Source of the DNA: Alisma plantago-aquatica
Taxonomy: Eukaryota; Streptophyta; Magnoliopsida; Alismatales; Alismataceae
DNA: 64,000 nucleotides
Reading direction: 5' to 3'
Assembly: GCA_963693085.1 (NCBI GenBank)
Contig: OY856410.1
Location: 887,233,835 to 887,297,834 of the forward strand
A program made the translations under genes and the position numbers. Positions within the stretch are counted from its first letter, which is position 1, and each line of letters starts with the position of its first letter. Shown one piece after another: positions 49,499 to 62,198 of this stretch. The notes beneath the pieces were generated by a model. The model ran no database searches and was not told the DNA's origin. It worked only from the letters and a program-made list of their open reading frames with translations.

Positions 49499-50328
49499 TG
49501 CTTGTATAGTTCCTTTGTCACTGATATCCAGATTGAACTAGAGGCATGGAATCGTCATCCTATTCAACGTTCAATCCATGTTTCTTGAACCAGAGCATAC
49601 TATATGAGATATATGTGATCTCAATATGAAATATTGATATATACCAATATGGGCATGCATTTCTCAATCTCACTTATCAAGAATCTAGGATATCATACTC
49701 CTATAGGAGGGACAAATCCCATCTATATCACTCACAGCCATCCCCATGTGTCACAGTGCACCCAATCTTCACCTTTATGGCAACACTTTTTAGGATTATA
49801 GTGGATGATGTCAAAATACATGGAACAACATGTGACGAGTGTAGTGACTTTAGGTCTGAGAACTACAATCACCACCAACACTATAAGAGATGATTTTGAC
49901 TACCAAATATGGATTCTATGTATCACTCTTATGGTGGGTTTGTATGATACATTGTTATCTAACAAGTATCTATGTGCTTGGTTTGATATCACATATCATG
50001 ACTAATGAGATTTTGACATCAACCAACACGCATTCTAGGCTTATGTGTTATTGTTGTCTATCAGCCTTCCACAATAACACCTGACTAGGGACATAACAAG
50101 AATTTATATACTCTTAACATTTGTATGATCTCATTGTTCATTCACATACTTGAAGACATACAACATTGAGTAATATCATTCTATAAACATTTATTATGTT
50201 ACTTCATTATCTCATAATTGAATAAAACAAAATAAATTGGAAGCATGACTTTATTATTAATCAAATAATTTACAAGTTATGCTATTACAATCATCATATG
50301 ACTGTCTCTCTGGGCATACATACCAACA
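49499..50328 (-). repeat. Ty1/copia 3' LTR (about 830 bp)
   Basis: On the minus strand it starts TGTTGGTATGTATGCCC directly after the purine tract CAAGTGGGAGTC, the arrangement seen in many plant copia elements. The far edge (TGCTTGTATAG on the plus strand, 49499) is inferred from the TG...CA rule; no second copy lies in the window to confirm it. Confidence 0.65.
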
Positions 50329-52239
50329 GACTCCCACTTGCACTTAGAGCCAATCACCCATGAATCTCAATCCAAGTGATCTAACATGACCATCATGCTT
50401 CTACTGTGAAAGTACGTTAGTCAAGGGATCATCAACATTGTTCTCATTCGGTACTCTGCAAATCTTGACATCTCCTTGATGTATGATCTCTCATATGAGA
50501 TGGAAACGCCTTTGTATTTTCTTGGATCGCTGATGCAATACAGGTTCCTTAGCTTGCACAATAGCTCCATTGTTGTCACAATATAGCTCAATTGTGTCGT
50601 TGATGCTTGGAACTGCCCTAAGTCCAGAGATGAACTTCTTGATCCATACAACCTCCTTTGATGCATTTGATGTAACAATATACACTACCTCTATTATAGA
50701 ATCGACAACTGTGTCTTATTTAGAACTCTTCCAACTCACAACTTTGTTGTTAAGGCAAAACACTAATCCAGATTGCGATTTGTAATCATCTTTGTTAGTT
50801 TGGAAGCTTGCATGAATGTAACCCTTTACTACCAACTCTTCCTCTATGCTGTATACAAGGAATTGATCCTTAGTTCTTATCAAGTACTTTAGGATGTTCT
50901 TGACAATTGTCCAGTGACCATCACCTGGATCTGACTGATATTTGTTCATCATTCTCAAGGTATATGAGACATCGGGACGGGTACAAAACATTGCTTACAT
51001 GATAGATCCAATGGCTGATGCATATGGAATCTTACTCATGCACTCCCATTTTTTTTCAAAAGAACTGGGACATTGAGCTCTAGAGGTGGTAACTCCATGA
51101 CACATGGGGAGGTTTCCTCTCTATGAGCTCTCCATGATGAGCCTCTTCAACACTTTGTCAATATATACACTTTGACTAATTCCAAGAAGCCTTCTAGATC
51201 TATCTGTATAGATCTTGACCCCAAGATGTGGGATGCTTCACCCAAGTCTTTCATAGAAAACATATTTCCTAGCCATGTTTTTACCTTTTATAAAGTAGGG
51301 ATGTCATTCCCCATCAAAAGTATGTCATCAACATACAATATTAGGAATACAATCATGATCCTACTAACCTTCTTGTAAACAAATGGTTAATCTTCATTTT
51401 TATTAAAGCCAAACTCTTTGACTGTCTTGTCAAAATGAAGATTCTAGCTCCGAGATGGTTGCTTAAATCCATAGATTGACCTTTGTAGCTTACAAACTTT
51501 ATTTGCATCCTTTGGATTGATAAAACCCTCATGTTGTGTCATGTAGACATACTCAAGAAGATTCCTATTATCAAATGAGGTTTTAACATCCACCGACCAA
51601 ATCTCATAGTCATGATAAGTTGCAATAGTAAGCATGATCTTGATGGAATTAACCATGGAAACAAGTGAAAAAGTTTCATCAAAGTCAACACCTTGAACTT
51701 GTCTGGAACCCTTTCCAACCAATCTTCCCTTATAGGTTTGTACTTTATCATCCATGTCAGTCTTGTTCTTGAAGACCCATTTGCACCCTATGGGTTTTAC
51801 CCTTTAGGTGGCTCGACTAAGTCCCATATCTTGTTGGTGTACATGGGTTCCATCTCAGATCTCATGGCCTCAAGCCATTTATCAGACTCTGGTCCCTCAA
51901 TAGCTTCCAGAGAGGTTGCTGACTCATCATCAATGACCAACCCACTACCTTTCGGAGTTTCAAGATATCCAAATCTTTCAGGTTCAAGGCTTGTCCTACT
52001 AGATCTATGAGGTTCCTATGTTACTTGAGGAATTTGACATTGCACAAAATTTGGTGATTCTCTTTGTTCCTCTTGTGCATCTATTGGTTCAATGCTTTCT
52101 TGCTGGTTTTGAATGTCTTTGAGTTCTACTTTCCTACTACGATTTCCTTTAGACATAAATTCCTTTTCTAGGAATGCAACCTCTTTGGCAACAAACACTT
52201 TGTTTTCATATAGCGAATAAAAGTAATATCCTTTGGTCT
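50329..52239 (-). pseudogene. Ty1/copia pol, 3' part (RT and RNase H)
   Basis: From upstream to downstream on the minus strand: post-integrase KGYYFYSLYENKVFVAKEVA, RT (TYKGRLVGKGSRQVQG, FDETFSLVSMV, SVDVKTSFDN, KLQRSIYGFKQ), catalytic YVDDILLMGNDI (51324-51335 for YVDD, intact), MFCTRPDVSYTL, and RNase H (SNASKEVVWIKKFISGL, LYCDNNGAI). Stops and frameshifts separate these blocks (at 51444-51446 for example), so it is inactive. The 5' part of pol lies at 55441-56367, across insertion S. Confidence 0.88.
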
Positions 52240-55200
52240 TGTGACATCCCTGGATTTTCTAAAACTTAATCTATTGTGAGACATCCAAATTACAACCCTC
52301 ACCTTAGCGAGGATCCCAATTTAAACACCACACACTAGGATAAGAAGAAGAAAATAAGAGGAGGTCAAAAGGAAACAATCAGTAACACATGGACATGAAC
52401 AATAATAAAACCATACAACACATGTTCACCATTCAACATATAATTACAAGATGACTTATTACAAATTGATATTACATATTGAATAACAAACTTCTACATA
52501 TACATGTACTACATTCTAAAACAGGATCTTAAGACAACATGTCCACCTGTACATCAGCTCGTCACACAACTCACAACTATCTTGGTCTTCAAGATCATAT
52601 ATTGAAAACCTAAACAAAAGATTACAAGTGGTACATGTCAGCACAATATTCAAGAATATTGTATTGAGTATGCCTACGTGTCTTTTATATACCTCTCATC
52701 ATATCTTGGCAATAAGATAAAACTAATACTTGGCATCATTAAACAAATATAAGGAAAAACATATACTTGCACAAAGATGTTCATTAACAAAAGAGAACAC
52801 ATATTTTAAGCACATTTAGCATTATATCATCCATGTATTTACTACCTGAGAGTTGAATGCATTAAGGCCTTTATGATCTACCACCAAAAAGTTGGATCAT
52901 TTCATAATGTGATCTACTACCAAAGAGTTGGATCACTTTCAAGTACTTTACTACCAAAGAGTTGAAGTACTTACTTTCCAGCACTTTACTACCAAAGAGT
53001 TGAAGTACTTACTTTCCAACACTTTACTACCAAAGAGTTGAAGTGCTTGGATATAATGGAACACATATATTATATTTCATGCATTCATAGCAATAAGTAC
53101 GGAAAATCATGCAACATATCATACAAGAACAATCATTTCATCCAATATCATATGCTAAGTATTTTACTACACATATACCACAATCATATTGTATAGTAAG
53201 ATAAGCAAGAGGTAATGGTGTACCTTGATCATAGATATCCTAATCACATATATTCTTTATGTCAACTTTATCCTTATTAAACTTGATTAAGACAAGATCA
53301 TGTGCTATCATCAGATTCCCATTTTTTTAACCCTAATTATATCCATTTTAGAGTTTACTTAACTCGTTAGGATATTACCACCTTTTACTTGTATTCTTAT
53401 CTTAGAATTATTTTACTAATGTCATTTTCCAGATTATAGTTCATTATCTGAACATTAGGTTCCATATCCTTTTTGTGCACATATTAACCCTAGTTTATAT
53501 ACATTATTCAAATTAGGGTTTCATAACATGTATTAAGGGTCATGTTAATATAACATGGATTTCGTGTATAAAACTGATCTCATAATTACATATTAGCTTC
53601 CAATTACACATATAAGAGTGTTCCATAAAATTCATCATTTATTGAGCATGTACGTATTTATTACATTTTATTTAGGGTTATTAGCCCTAAGTAGCCATAT
53701 TGAGCATATTACAAGATTTCGTGCATCAACATCATAATTACTGACATCAGATGAATTCCAAACATGATTATGGATTTACTGACATTTTATCATAATAGAC
53801 ATTGTTTGATATTTATTACCCATGAAATAAGCATTTCACAACTTACATGATATCACTAAGATTAGTGTATCAAAAGCCTAATATAATGCTTTCATATAGT
53901 TCTACTCATTTTTCTAAACATTTTGGTACCTTGTTTATAATTTTTGGATAAACGAGCTAAATATTGTGAAATATACAAGATATGGGCATTTACTGGGAAT
54001 TGACCTTTTTAGCCCAATCGGATCTTGACACGTGTCTATGAAGAGGCGCAACTCTTCACCTGATTCGTTCGGTTCTATGGCGGTTCGTGGTCTGAGTTGT
54101 CGACTGCTGGTTGGTCCAACTAGGTCTTTTCTCCTTACTTGAGTTGATTTAGTTTAGGGTTGAGAGAACCGGGTTTGGGCTCTCTCTCCCTCTTTCTCTC
54201 ACGTCTACAGGAGCCACACTCTCTACAAAAGATCCACCGCCGCTCCAGTTCTACTCCAGTGAGAAATCAGGGGGTCATCTCCTCATCTTTGCCTACTTCA
54301 ACACGTATAACATCTTCAGTGGACTACCTTCTATTTCATCATCCTCTCGGCCTCACCGCTAGTTACTCCTCCTGGAGGATTGAGGAGCTCGCCACCGCCA
54401 TCTTCCATAGTGCCAGAGAAGATGAGGCATAGTGCCTCCACACATCCCAAACCTCTGCGGAAAAAGCCCATTAGCACCTCAAGTCCCTCAGGAACTCACG
54501 CCGCCACTCTGACCATGTCAAGAAGGTCTCGCGGACCACCCCCAAGCTTGGTCCTCTTCTCCTTACAAGTGGGGTTTGTAGACCACCTACCCACCAAGGT
54601 TTCTCACAGAAACACCCAGAACAGACCCCCTACTTCCGTTCTTCCTTTTTGCTTCCTCGAATTCATCTACTATCCTTCTTACCTCCGTGTTCCACCTTCT
54701 GCCATGGCATGTACACTGTGAAGGAGAAGCAGTTGTAGGACAAGACTGGTTCTCTATCTATCTGCACCCAAAAGAACCACTTGAGGGGTCGACAGAAAAG
54801 TCTACTCGAGGAGTATAACCTCTCTCACATGAAAAAAAGCACTCCCAGACTGAGTCCACAACAGGGGATTGTGGATTAGATGTAGTTTCCACAACTCCAT
54901 TACCTTGCTCTAACTACAAGGTAGGAGAGGACCTAGGGCCATACGATCTTCCACATCCAAGGGTTGAAAAGAGGCCACACAACCAATCTATGGTTGATTC
55001 AAGTTTGGGGCAAGTGACACCTCAATGATCATCACTTAGGTCCACAAATCATCCAATATACACATTATTTCCCAAATGTCAAACCTCCATAACTCCCTCT
55101 AGGATACTCCAATTGCCACCAAATTTTAACCATAACTTTGATACCCCTCAATCTACATGTTTCTCAAATTTGGTGACAAAACACAACTATTTGACTTGTC

Positions 55201-55440
55201 AAATAAATACCTCAAAAGGGCATAAACTTAGGGATCTTAATCATGATACTAACACCAATTGACATCCATATTATGCCAAATCACTTGGAACTCTTCAAAT
55301 AAATCAACATTCATGGATTACCTTATATCATTAGACAATTAAGGATTCCAAAGGTCCACTCCATCACATCCTACATGCCTTAAAAGAAATTTCGTCCTCA
55401 AAATTAAGCCAAAAATCCAGTCAAAATCCAGTCTATCACA
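52240..55440 (-). mobile_element. Insertion S: solo-LTR-like gypsy insertion inside copia
   Basis: 3201 bp beginning TGTGACATCCC and ending CTATCACA, so TG...CA on either strand. It is flanked by GGTCT (52235-52239) and AGTCT (55441-55445), a 5-bp duplication with one mismatch. Removing it and one duplication leaves the copia reading frame continuous, which fixes both edges. No gag-pol lies inside. Near the right end on the minus strand is a GAGGACGAAATTTC stretch followed by a purine run, a sequence usually found just upstream of a gypsy 3' LTR, here inside the insertion. Confidence 0.8.
52945..53058. repeat. 38-bp tandem repeat, three units, in S
   Basis: Units start at 52945, 52983 and 53021 (ACTTTACTACCAAAGAGTTG...). 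Diverged half-units (CTACCACCAAAAAGTTGGATC) precede them from about 52878. Confidence 0.88.
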
Positions 55441-56367
55441 AGTCTCCTTTGGATATCCAACAAAATAACATTTATCATATTTTAGGTCAAGCCTTTCAGG
55501 AAGAATTTTCTTACATAAGCCTCACACCCCCAAGTCCTCATAAAAGACACATTGGGATGCTTCCCATGCCATATATCATATGGTGTCTTTTGAACTAATT
55601 TTGATGGTACACAACTTAGTGTAAATGTGATGGTTTCAAGAGCATAACCCTAGAAGGTAGTCATAAGTTTTGCTAAACTCATTATTGATCACACAATGTA
55701 CTATAATGTGTGATTCCTTATTTATGATAAACCATTACGTTGTGGAGTTCTAGGTGGAGTCCATTGTGATATGATACCACATGCTCACAGAAAGTCCTCA
55801 AACTCTTAGCTTAAGTGTTTTCCACCTCGATCAGAGTGAAGTGCCTTAATACTTTTCCCAAGTTGGTTCTATACTTCATTTATAGACTCCTTGAACTTTT
55901 CAAGATTGATAGACTTATGCTTCTTCAAGTAAACATAACTATACCTACTGAAATCATCAGTGAAGGTAATGAAATACTGATACCCACCTCTAGCATTTGT
56001 TCTAAAAGGGCCACATATATCACTATGTATGAGTCCTAATAGATCACTAGCCCTCTCATTGTTACTAGTGAAAGGAGTCTTGGTCATCTTTCCCAACAAA
56101 TAAGATTCACATGTCTCTATTGATTCAAAATCAAAAGAGTCCAAATAACCATCTTCATGGAGTCTAGATATGTGATTCTCATTTATGTGCCCTAGACGAA
56201 AATGCCAAATATATGTTTTGTTTGAGTTGTTGAGTTTTAGTCTTTTGGTATTTACATTATAAATATTTGTGTTTATATCTAGCAAATAAAGACCATAAGA
56301 CATTGGGACATTACCATAAGAGGTCCATATTTTAAAATATAACATCAACCATTCTTAATATGAAATT
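55441..56367 (-). pseudogene. Ty1/copia pol, 5' part (pre-integrase and integrase)
   Basis: Open from 56348 to 55869: GAG-pre-integrase motif IWHFRLGHINENHISRL, then integrase core LIHSDICGPF and YFITFTDDFSRYSYVYLKKHKS. Past stops it continues to a C-terminal RLDLKYDKCYFVGYPKE that ends exactly at insertion S. Its upstream end is cut by the Y2 LTR at 56367/56368; gag and protease are not in the window. Confidence 0.88.
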
Positions 56368-59300
56368 TGTGACACCTCATAATGCTAAACGAGATTACTC
56401 AAACTACAAAACATGTTCAAATACTAACTAATCACATAGTCAGAACATCAGAAGAATTAAAGCCAATTTCAACATTATAAACAAGTTCTAAAATATTTAC
56501 GTAAAGGTCCATATTTTCCATTCTCATATACAATAACATGTAATTACATATGTATCCATTGACCTTAGGTATATCATGTATACAAAAGATATTCCACATG
56601 TACATGCCATATAAACAAATACTGGCATAAAATGAGTGCCAATACAAGTATATCATCTATAAAACACATCTCATACCTGGGCCTGAGAGTATAGGGATGA
56701 CACTAGGGCCCTAATACTAAGAACTACAACTATCCCCCATTATGGGTCTATTGATCATTGGGTTTCTACTCTTCAATAACACGACCTTGACCACATTTCC
56801 CGCAACCACCTAAAAAGATGTTGTGACCCACAGGTGAGACCCATGTCCCAACGAATGATATGACTCTCTCCAACAAATATTGATTATATCAAATTAATTA
56901 ACAATAATGGATTGATCATATTGAGTATTGAATAAACAATTAAGAAAAATGAACAATTTAAGCATACTAAGCAAGTTAAGAAAATAAACTTAACAACAAG
57001 TATAACTACTCAAATGTCATAAAATTTACATCATATAAGAATTGTGTAGTATAAAGATAAGGTAAGGGCTAAGCAACCATTATGAAACGTATTTATCAAT
57101 AACAAATATACTACATGGCTTGTATTACATCTTTTATTATGCCCTGGGGAGTTTGAATCGTACCACTCAAATTCCTACTGATCATTGGGAAGTGCTATTC
57201 AGTTTTGTATAAGATCAAGGAGTGGTAGTATCCTAAGATCTCTTCCCCTCAGTCAGACTAAGTAAACTATAGTCACATATCAATCAAACTACCAAAAATA
57301 CATCTTTGATACATGCCACATCATAGAAACCAAGGTACATAAACCCTATCCTCTGAGGTACAACTATAGTTGTCCTCATGCACATCATATGTAACAATAT
57401 CTGAGGTATGACCATAATCATCCTCCAGAACCTGCATTTGTGGATGACAAGGATATATAATAAACTTTCCACCCCCACATACTCAATAGTATGCGCTCCG
57501 TGTTTCCCTTAGGAATACTCATTTCACCATCTAGCAAGTTCTGACACTAAAGTTGGTTCTATGGCACATGGAACTACATGATTAGGGTTACACTTATGTA
57601 ATTATTGCCAATTGGGTGAATTCAGGCTTCATAAACAATTAGACATAAAAAACCCAATTCATTTCTATCAAGAGAATACGTATTGCAACTTCAGAAGATA
57701 CAAAACATTTGAGGTACAAATCTTAATCACATTACCACCGACTATCATTCATTACAATCAATGGACTACATTTGTCATCATACCATTACATGATACCAGT
57801 TTCTTATCAAAGAGTTCTAGGGTTCCAACCCTTAATGTATCATGAAGAGGATTATACCTCCAAAAAGGCTCAACCATGACCAATAGGTCATAAAGACCAT
57901 CATATCAATCCCTACAAGATCATCATTTATCTTTCAATGCCTTAGGACAAGGCTCAACATGTCATCAATCACACATGTGACTTATATCAAGGACTATGGT
58001 ATTTAATTAGGATCATGTTAGATTTTTAAGATAAGAAGAGAGAACTTCATTATCACATTTAATCATTCAAGAAGGATGATTATAACTAATCACCATCATT
58101 TAGTTACATTAGATTAATTGTAACAATCTCTATCACATTAGAGTTACACACCCACTTATTATGGCGATTAATCAAGTATACTCATACGAGGGCAAAGGTG
58201 AGACTAAAAATTAGCGGTGTTGGAACATCAAATTATCATCCTTAGAACAAAAAAAATGTATAATAATATTCATTCTAATTCATTGGATATTGAAGCATCC
58301 CGTCTCAACCATTGCATGGGGTTATTAATTAAAAACCATGAATTTGAGTATAGGTCTAACCATTATATCAATTGAACCAAGAAACCATTGGTTTAGGGCT
58401 TAATTGAAGTTACATATAAAGACTTGACTCACCATAGGTTGTGGTGACCTGGTCCATCATCAATTGTGACACATTGTGTCACCATCAGTTGATAGGGTTA
58501 GCTTTACCATCCTTTGTCACCATCAGATGTTAAGATAAAACCACCATCGGTTCATGCCATCCACATGGCATTATACCATCAATTATTCAGCTTCTAAAGG
58601 ATCCTATAGCTGACCTAAGTGTGACCATTGGTTGAAACCATCAGTTGTCACCATCGATCATCACCATTGGTTGTCAAGAAGACAACACCATTGGTTGTCA
58701 CAACGATACTACCATCGATTAACCCAACATAGAGACCATCATTTGACAGGTGCTTAGAACCATCCGTTGCCATACCAACCTAAGCTAAGTCATCTTCTAC
58801 CTTTGGAAGAACGTGCACATGATTTCTGGTTCATCTAAGGCTGAAGAATAAGCAAGCAACACCATACAAATCAAAACCCTAAGCAAGCATAACTTATAAG
58901 TGCTTGGATCTTCATTTTAAGCAAGTAAATGAGCAAGCAAGCTTGTAGTAAGCAATCAAAGTGAAGAGGGCTATAAAAACACCTCTAGGAAGAAGAACAA
59001 ACTTCTAGCAGCTAGAAACTCGAGCAAAGAAGGTAGGAAAACCCTAGCTTTAGGTCTGAACTCGGCCAAGTAGCACCTTTCTCAACAAGGGAAGCAGACC
59101 CTAGGTAGAAGGAGCAAGAAAGGTAGGATCTTTGAGATTTGAAGCAAGTTTCACCATGGAATAGTAGAGTTCTGTCCCGGTAGAAGGTAGGAGGAAGAAT
59201 AACAACAAAAGAAATGAAGGAGAGAAGGAGATACTTACTCATTTAGGTCAATATCATCAAAAGGAAGCTTTATAAACCTTAGAAGAGAGAAAAATGACAC

Positions 59301-60159
59301 CCTAGAAGCTCCAACAAGAAGGTCGGCCACCTTATTCTCCCTTGGACAAATCCTCCACCAACCAGTAGGGGAAAGATGAGCTCTAGAGAGAGAAGAAGAG
59401 AAATGGGACCAAAGGTTTTGTTTGTGAGCTTAATGTTAGGTATATAAAGCTTATGGATAAGGGAGAGAAGAAGCTTTAGGTGTCCATGCAACTCTCCATG
59501 TGTCCATGGCTTAAAGCTTCCATGACCATGAAAATATAGGTCCATTAGTTGTCCTGCTTCCTAACCATCAATCCTTGATGCCTATAAGGGCGATCGGTCA
59601 TCCAACATAGGGTGGCCATCATCCATCATATACCACCATAAAAGGGAAACAAGGTAAATTCTGCCCCACCATCAGTTGAGAACTTTTACCCACCTCAACC
59701 ATATGTTGCACCACTTACAAGATGAACCTCTAGCTTCCCTACATCCAGGAGAAACCCCCAACAGACAAAACCTTCACTCTCCTTTGTTGCACACTGAGCA
59801 ACTCCACCATCAATGAAGGGGTAAACCCTAATTCACCATACAAGTGAATCACCACCAAACCAAGGTTCAAGAAAGTTCCCCATGGCTCAACAAGATCAAG
59901 AATGATAAGAAGACATATAAGGAACAAATTTTATGTGAAATTTTGCAAAAAGAACCTTAGATCTGGTTAAATTGTAGAAAAGTCCAAAATGAACTTAAAT
60001 TTGCTTGACTAGCACAAAAGTGTCCAAACTGGACCAAATTTGAAACTTAAGCTTCTCACATGATACCAAAAAAGATCACAAGGTTAGATTAAAGTTTTAA
60101 GCACTCAAATATGGTAATTAAGCTTATTCAACACTTTAAGCAAGGTCAAGGGCCTTATA
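56368..60159 (-). repeat. Y2 3' LTR (about 3.8 kb)
   Basis: Inverse-orientation relative of 42700-46586. On the minus strand it starts TATAAGGCCC (expected TGTAAGGCC) and ends GAGGTGTCACA. About a dozen ACCATC(G/A)GTTG-type motifs crowd 58437-58770, with more at 59560-59710. A TATATA box lies at 59441-59446 (minus). Confidence 0.8.
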
Positions 60160-62198
60160 ACTATAAACCCCTAACAAGGATTTCACCTCCTAAATTCTAC
60201 ACAAAGAGAGATAAGTACTTCCTATGCATCTCCTAGTCTAACTCCCAAGTGGCTTCCTCTACACCATGATGATGCCACAAAGCCTTTACTAACACTATAT
60301 CTTTCTTATTCAACTTCTTCACCCTTCTATCCAGGATCAACATTGGACCCTCAACATAGGAAACATCATCATCTCACTCAACCTCCACTGGCCAAATTGT
60401 CTGCTCTTATGTAGATGACATTTTCTCCGCATGGAGATATGAAAGACATTATGTAATCTATGCAAACTCTGGTGGTATCTCCAACTTGCATGCCACCTTT
60501 CCAACTTGAGCTTAAGATAGGGTACGGTCCCATAAACCTAAGAGCCAACTTACACTTTTTACCTATCCTCAAAACACCTTTCCAAGTTGAAACCTTGAGA
60601 TACACTATGTATCCTACTTGGAACTCTAATGGTTTGTGACTATTACCTGCATAAGATTTTTGTCTATCTTGGGCTGCTTTCAACAACTGTTGTATTACAT
60701 TAATCTTCTTTGTAGTCTATTGTACGAGCTCAGGATCTAAAAGTTGATATTCACCCATTTCATACCAATAAAGTGGAGACCGACAATGTCTCCCATATAA
60801 AGCCTCATAAGGAGCCATATATATGCTTCTCTGATAGCTATTGTTATAAACAAACTATATCAAACTGAGGTGTATATCCCAACTCCCAAGAAATTGGAAC
60901 ACACATGCCCTCAAGAGATCCTCTAAAGTCTAAACAGTCCTTTCAGACTAGCCATCTTTCTGTAGATAGAAAGTTGTATTGAACTTCAACTGTGTTCTCA
61001 TTGCTGAATGTAGACATTCCCAAAAACTAACTTGTAAACTGTGGACCTCTATACGAAACTATAATCACTAGAATATCATGTAAATGGACTATCTCATCGA
61101 CATATACATGTGCCAACTTCTCTATTGTAAACATCATTTTAACTGGAAGAAAGTGAGCTAACTTAGTCAATCTATCCACTATCACCCATATGGAGTCATG
61201 ACCTTTGACTATCCTAGGAAAACCAACCACAAAGTCCATAGTAATATGATCCCATTTCCATTATGGTATCAATAAAGATTGTAATGTTTCTGTAGGTTTC
61301 TGGTGCTCATCCTTCACCTTCTCACAAATTGGACATCTGGAAACGAATTTTGCCACATCATGCTTTATGCCTGGCAACCAATACAAGTCCTTCAGGTTAT
61401 GGTATACTTCTAGGATGCATTACATACATAGAGGAGTGAACCTCCTCAAGCACCATCTTCCTAACCCATCAGCATTAGGAACCACTGTCTTGTTATGAAA
61501 ACAAACTGTACTATCATCCGCCTCATGGAAGCCATCATGCCTCTCACTTACCAATTCTGATCAAATATTCTGTATCGATGTATCATTATGTTGTGCATCA
61601 CAAATTTGTTGTGTCAAGGTAGGTTTGACATGTAATTGTGCCAGTAGACCTACCAAAAATGAAACTTCTAGTTGTACATTCATCTGGAAAAGAGACACTA
61701 TCATATCTCTCTTATGGCACACCAAAGAATACAACTGTGCTTTATTTTCCATTGATGATGATGAAGATGATTTCCTGCTCAAAGCATCAAATACCAGATT
61801 TTCCTTGTCTCGATGGTAGTCTATTGTGAAATCGTAGTTTTTAATAAGATCCATCCATCTCCTTTGTCTCATATTTGACTCTTGTTGTGAAAAAATATAC
61901 TATTGATTCTTGTAGTTACTAAAGATCTAACACTTTTCTCCTTAAAGGTAGTGTCTCTAGATCTTTAAGGAGTGGACTACCCCTACAAGATCCAGATCAT
62001 GTGTTGGGTAATTCTCCCTGTATTTACTAATCTGTCAAAAAGAAAAATAAATCACATTCTTGTCATGCATTAACACACATCCCATCACATTCTTCGAAGC
62101 ATCACAAAAGACAATGTAGCCTTTCCCTTGTTCTGGCAGTACTAACATCGGTGCACCGGTTAACTTCTCTTTCAATTGTTAGAAAGAATGCTGACACT
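60160..62198 (-). pseudogene. Y2 gypsy pol remnant (RNase H to chromodomain-like end)
   Basis: On the minus strand, from the break at 62198: RNase H (FCDASKNVMGCVLMHDK, MRQRRWMDLIKNYDFTIDYH, ALSRKS), integrase core (MDFVVGFPRIVKGHDSIWVIVDRLTKLAHFLPVK, GPQFTS) and C-terminal integrase (AAQDRQKSYA, PLEFQVG, VYLKVSTWKGVLR, FMGPYP). Many stops separate the pieces. The domain order and wording are close to element T, so the same broad clade. Its RT and Gag halves are separated from it by element Z and must lie beyond the window, if they exist. Confidence 0.85.
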
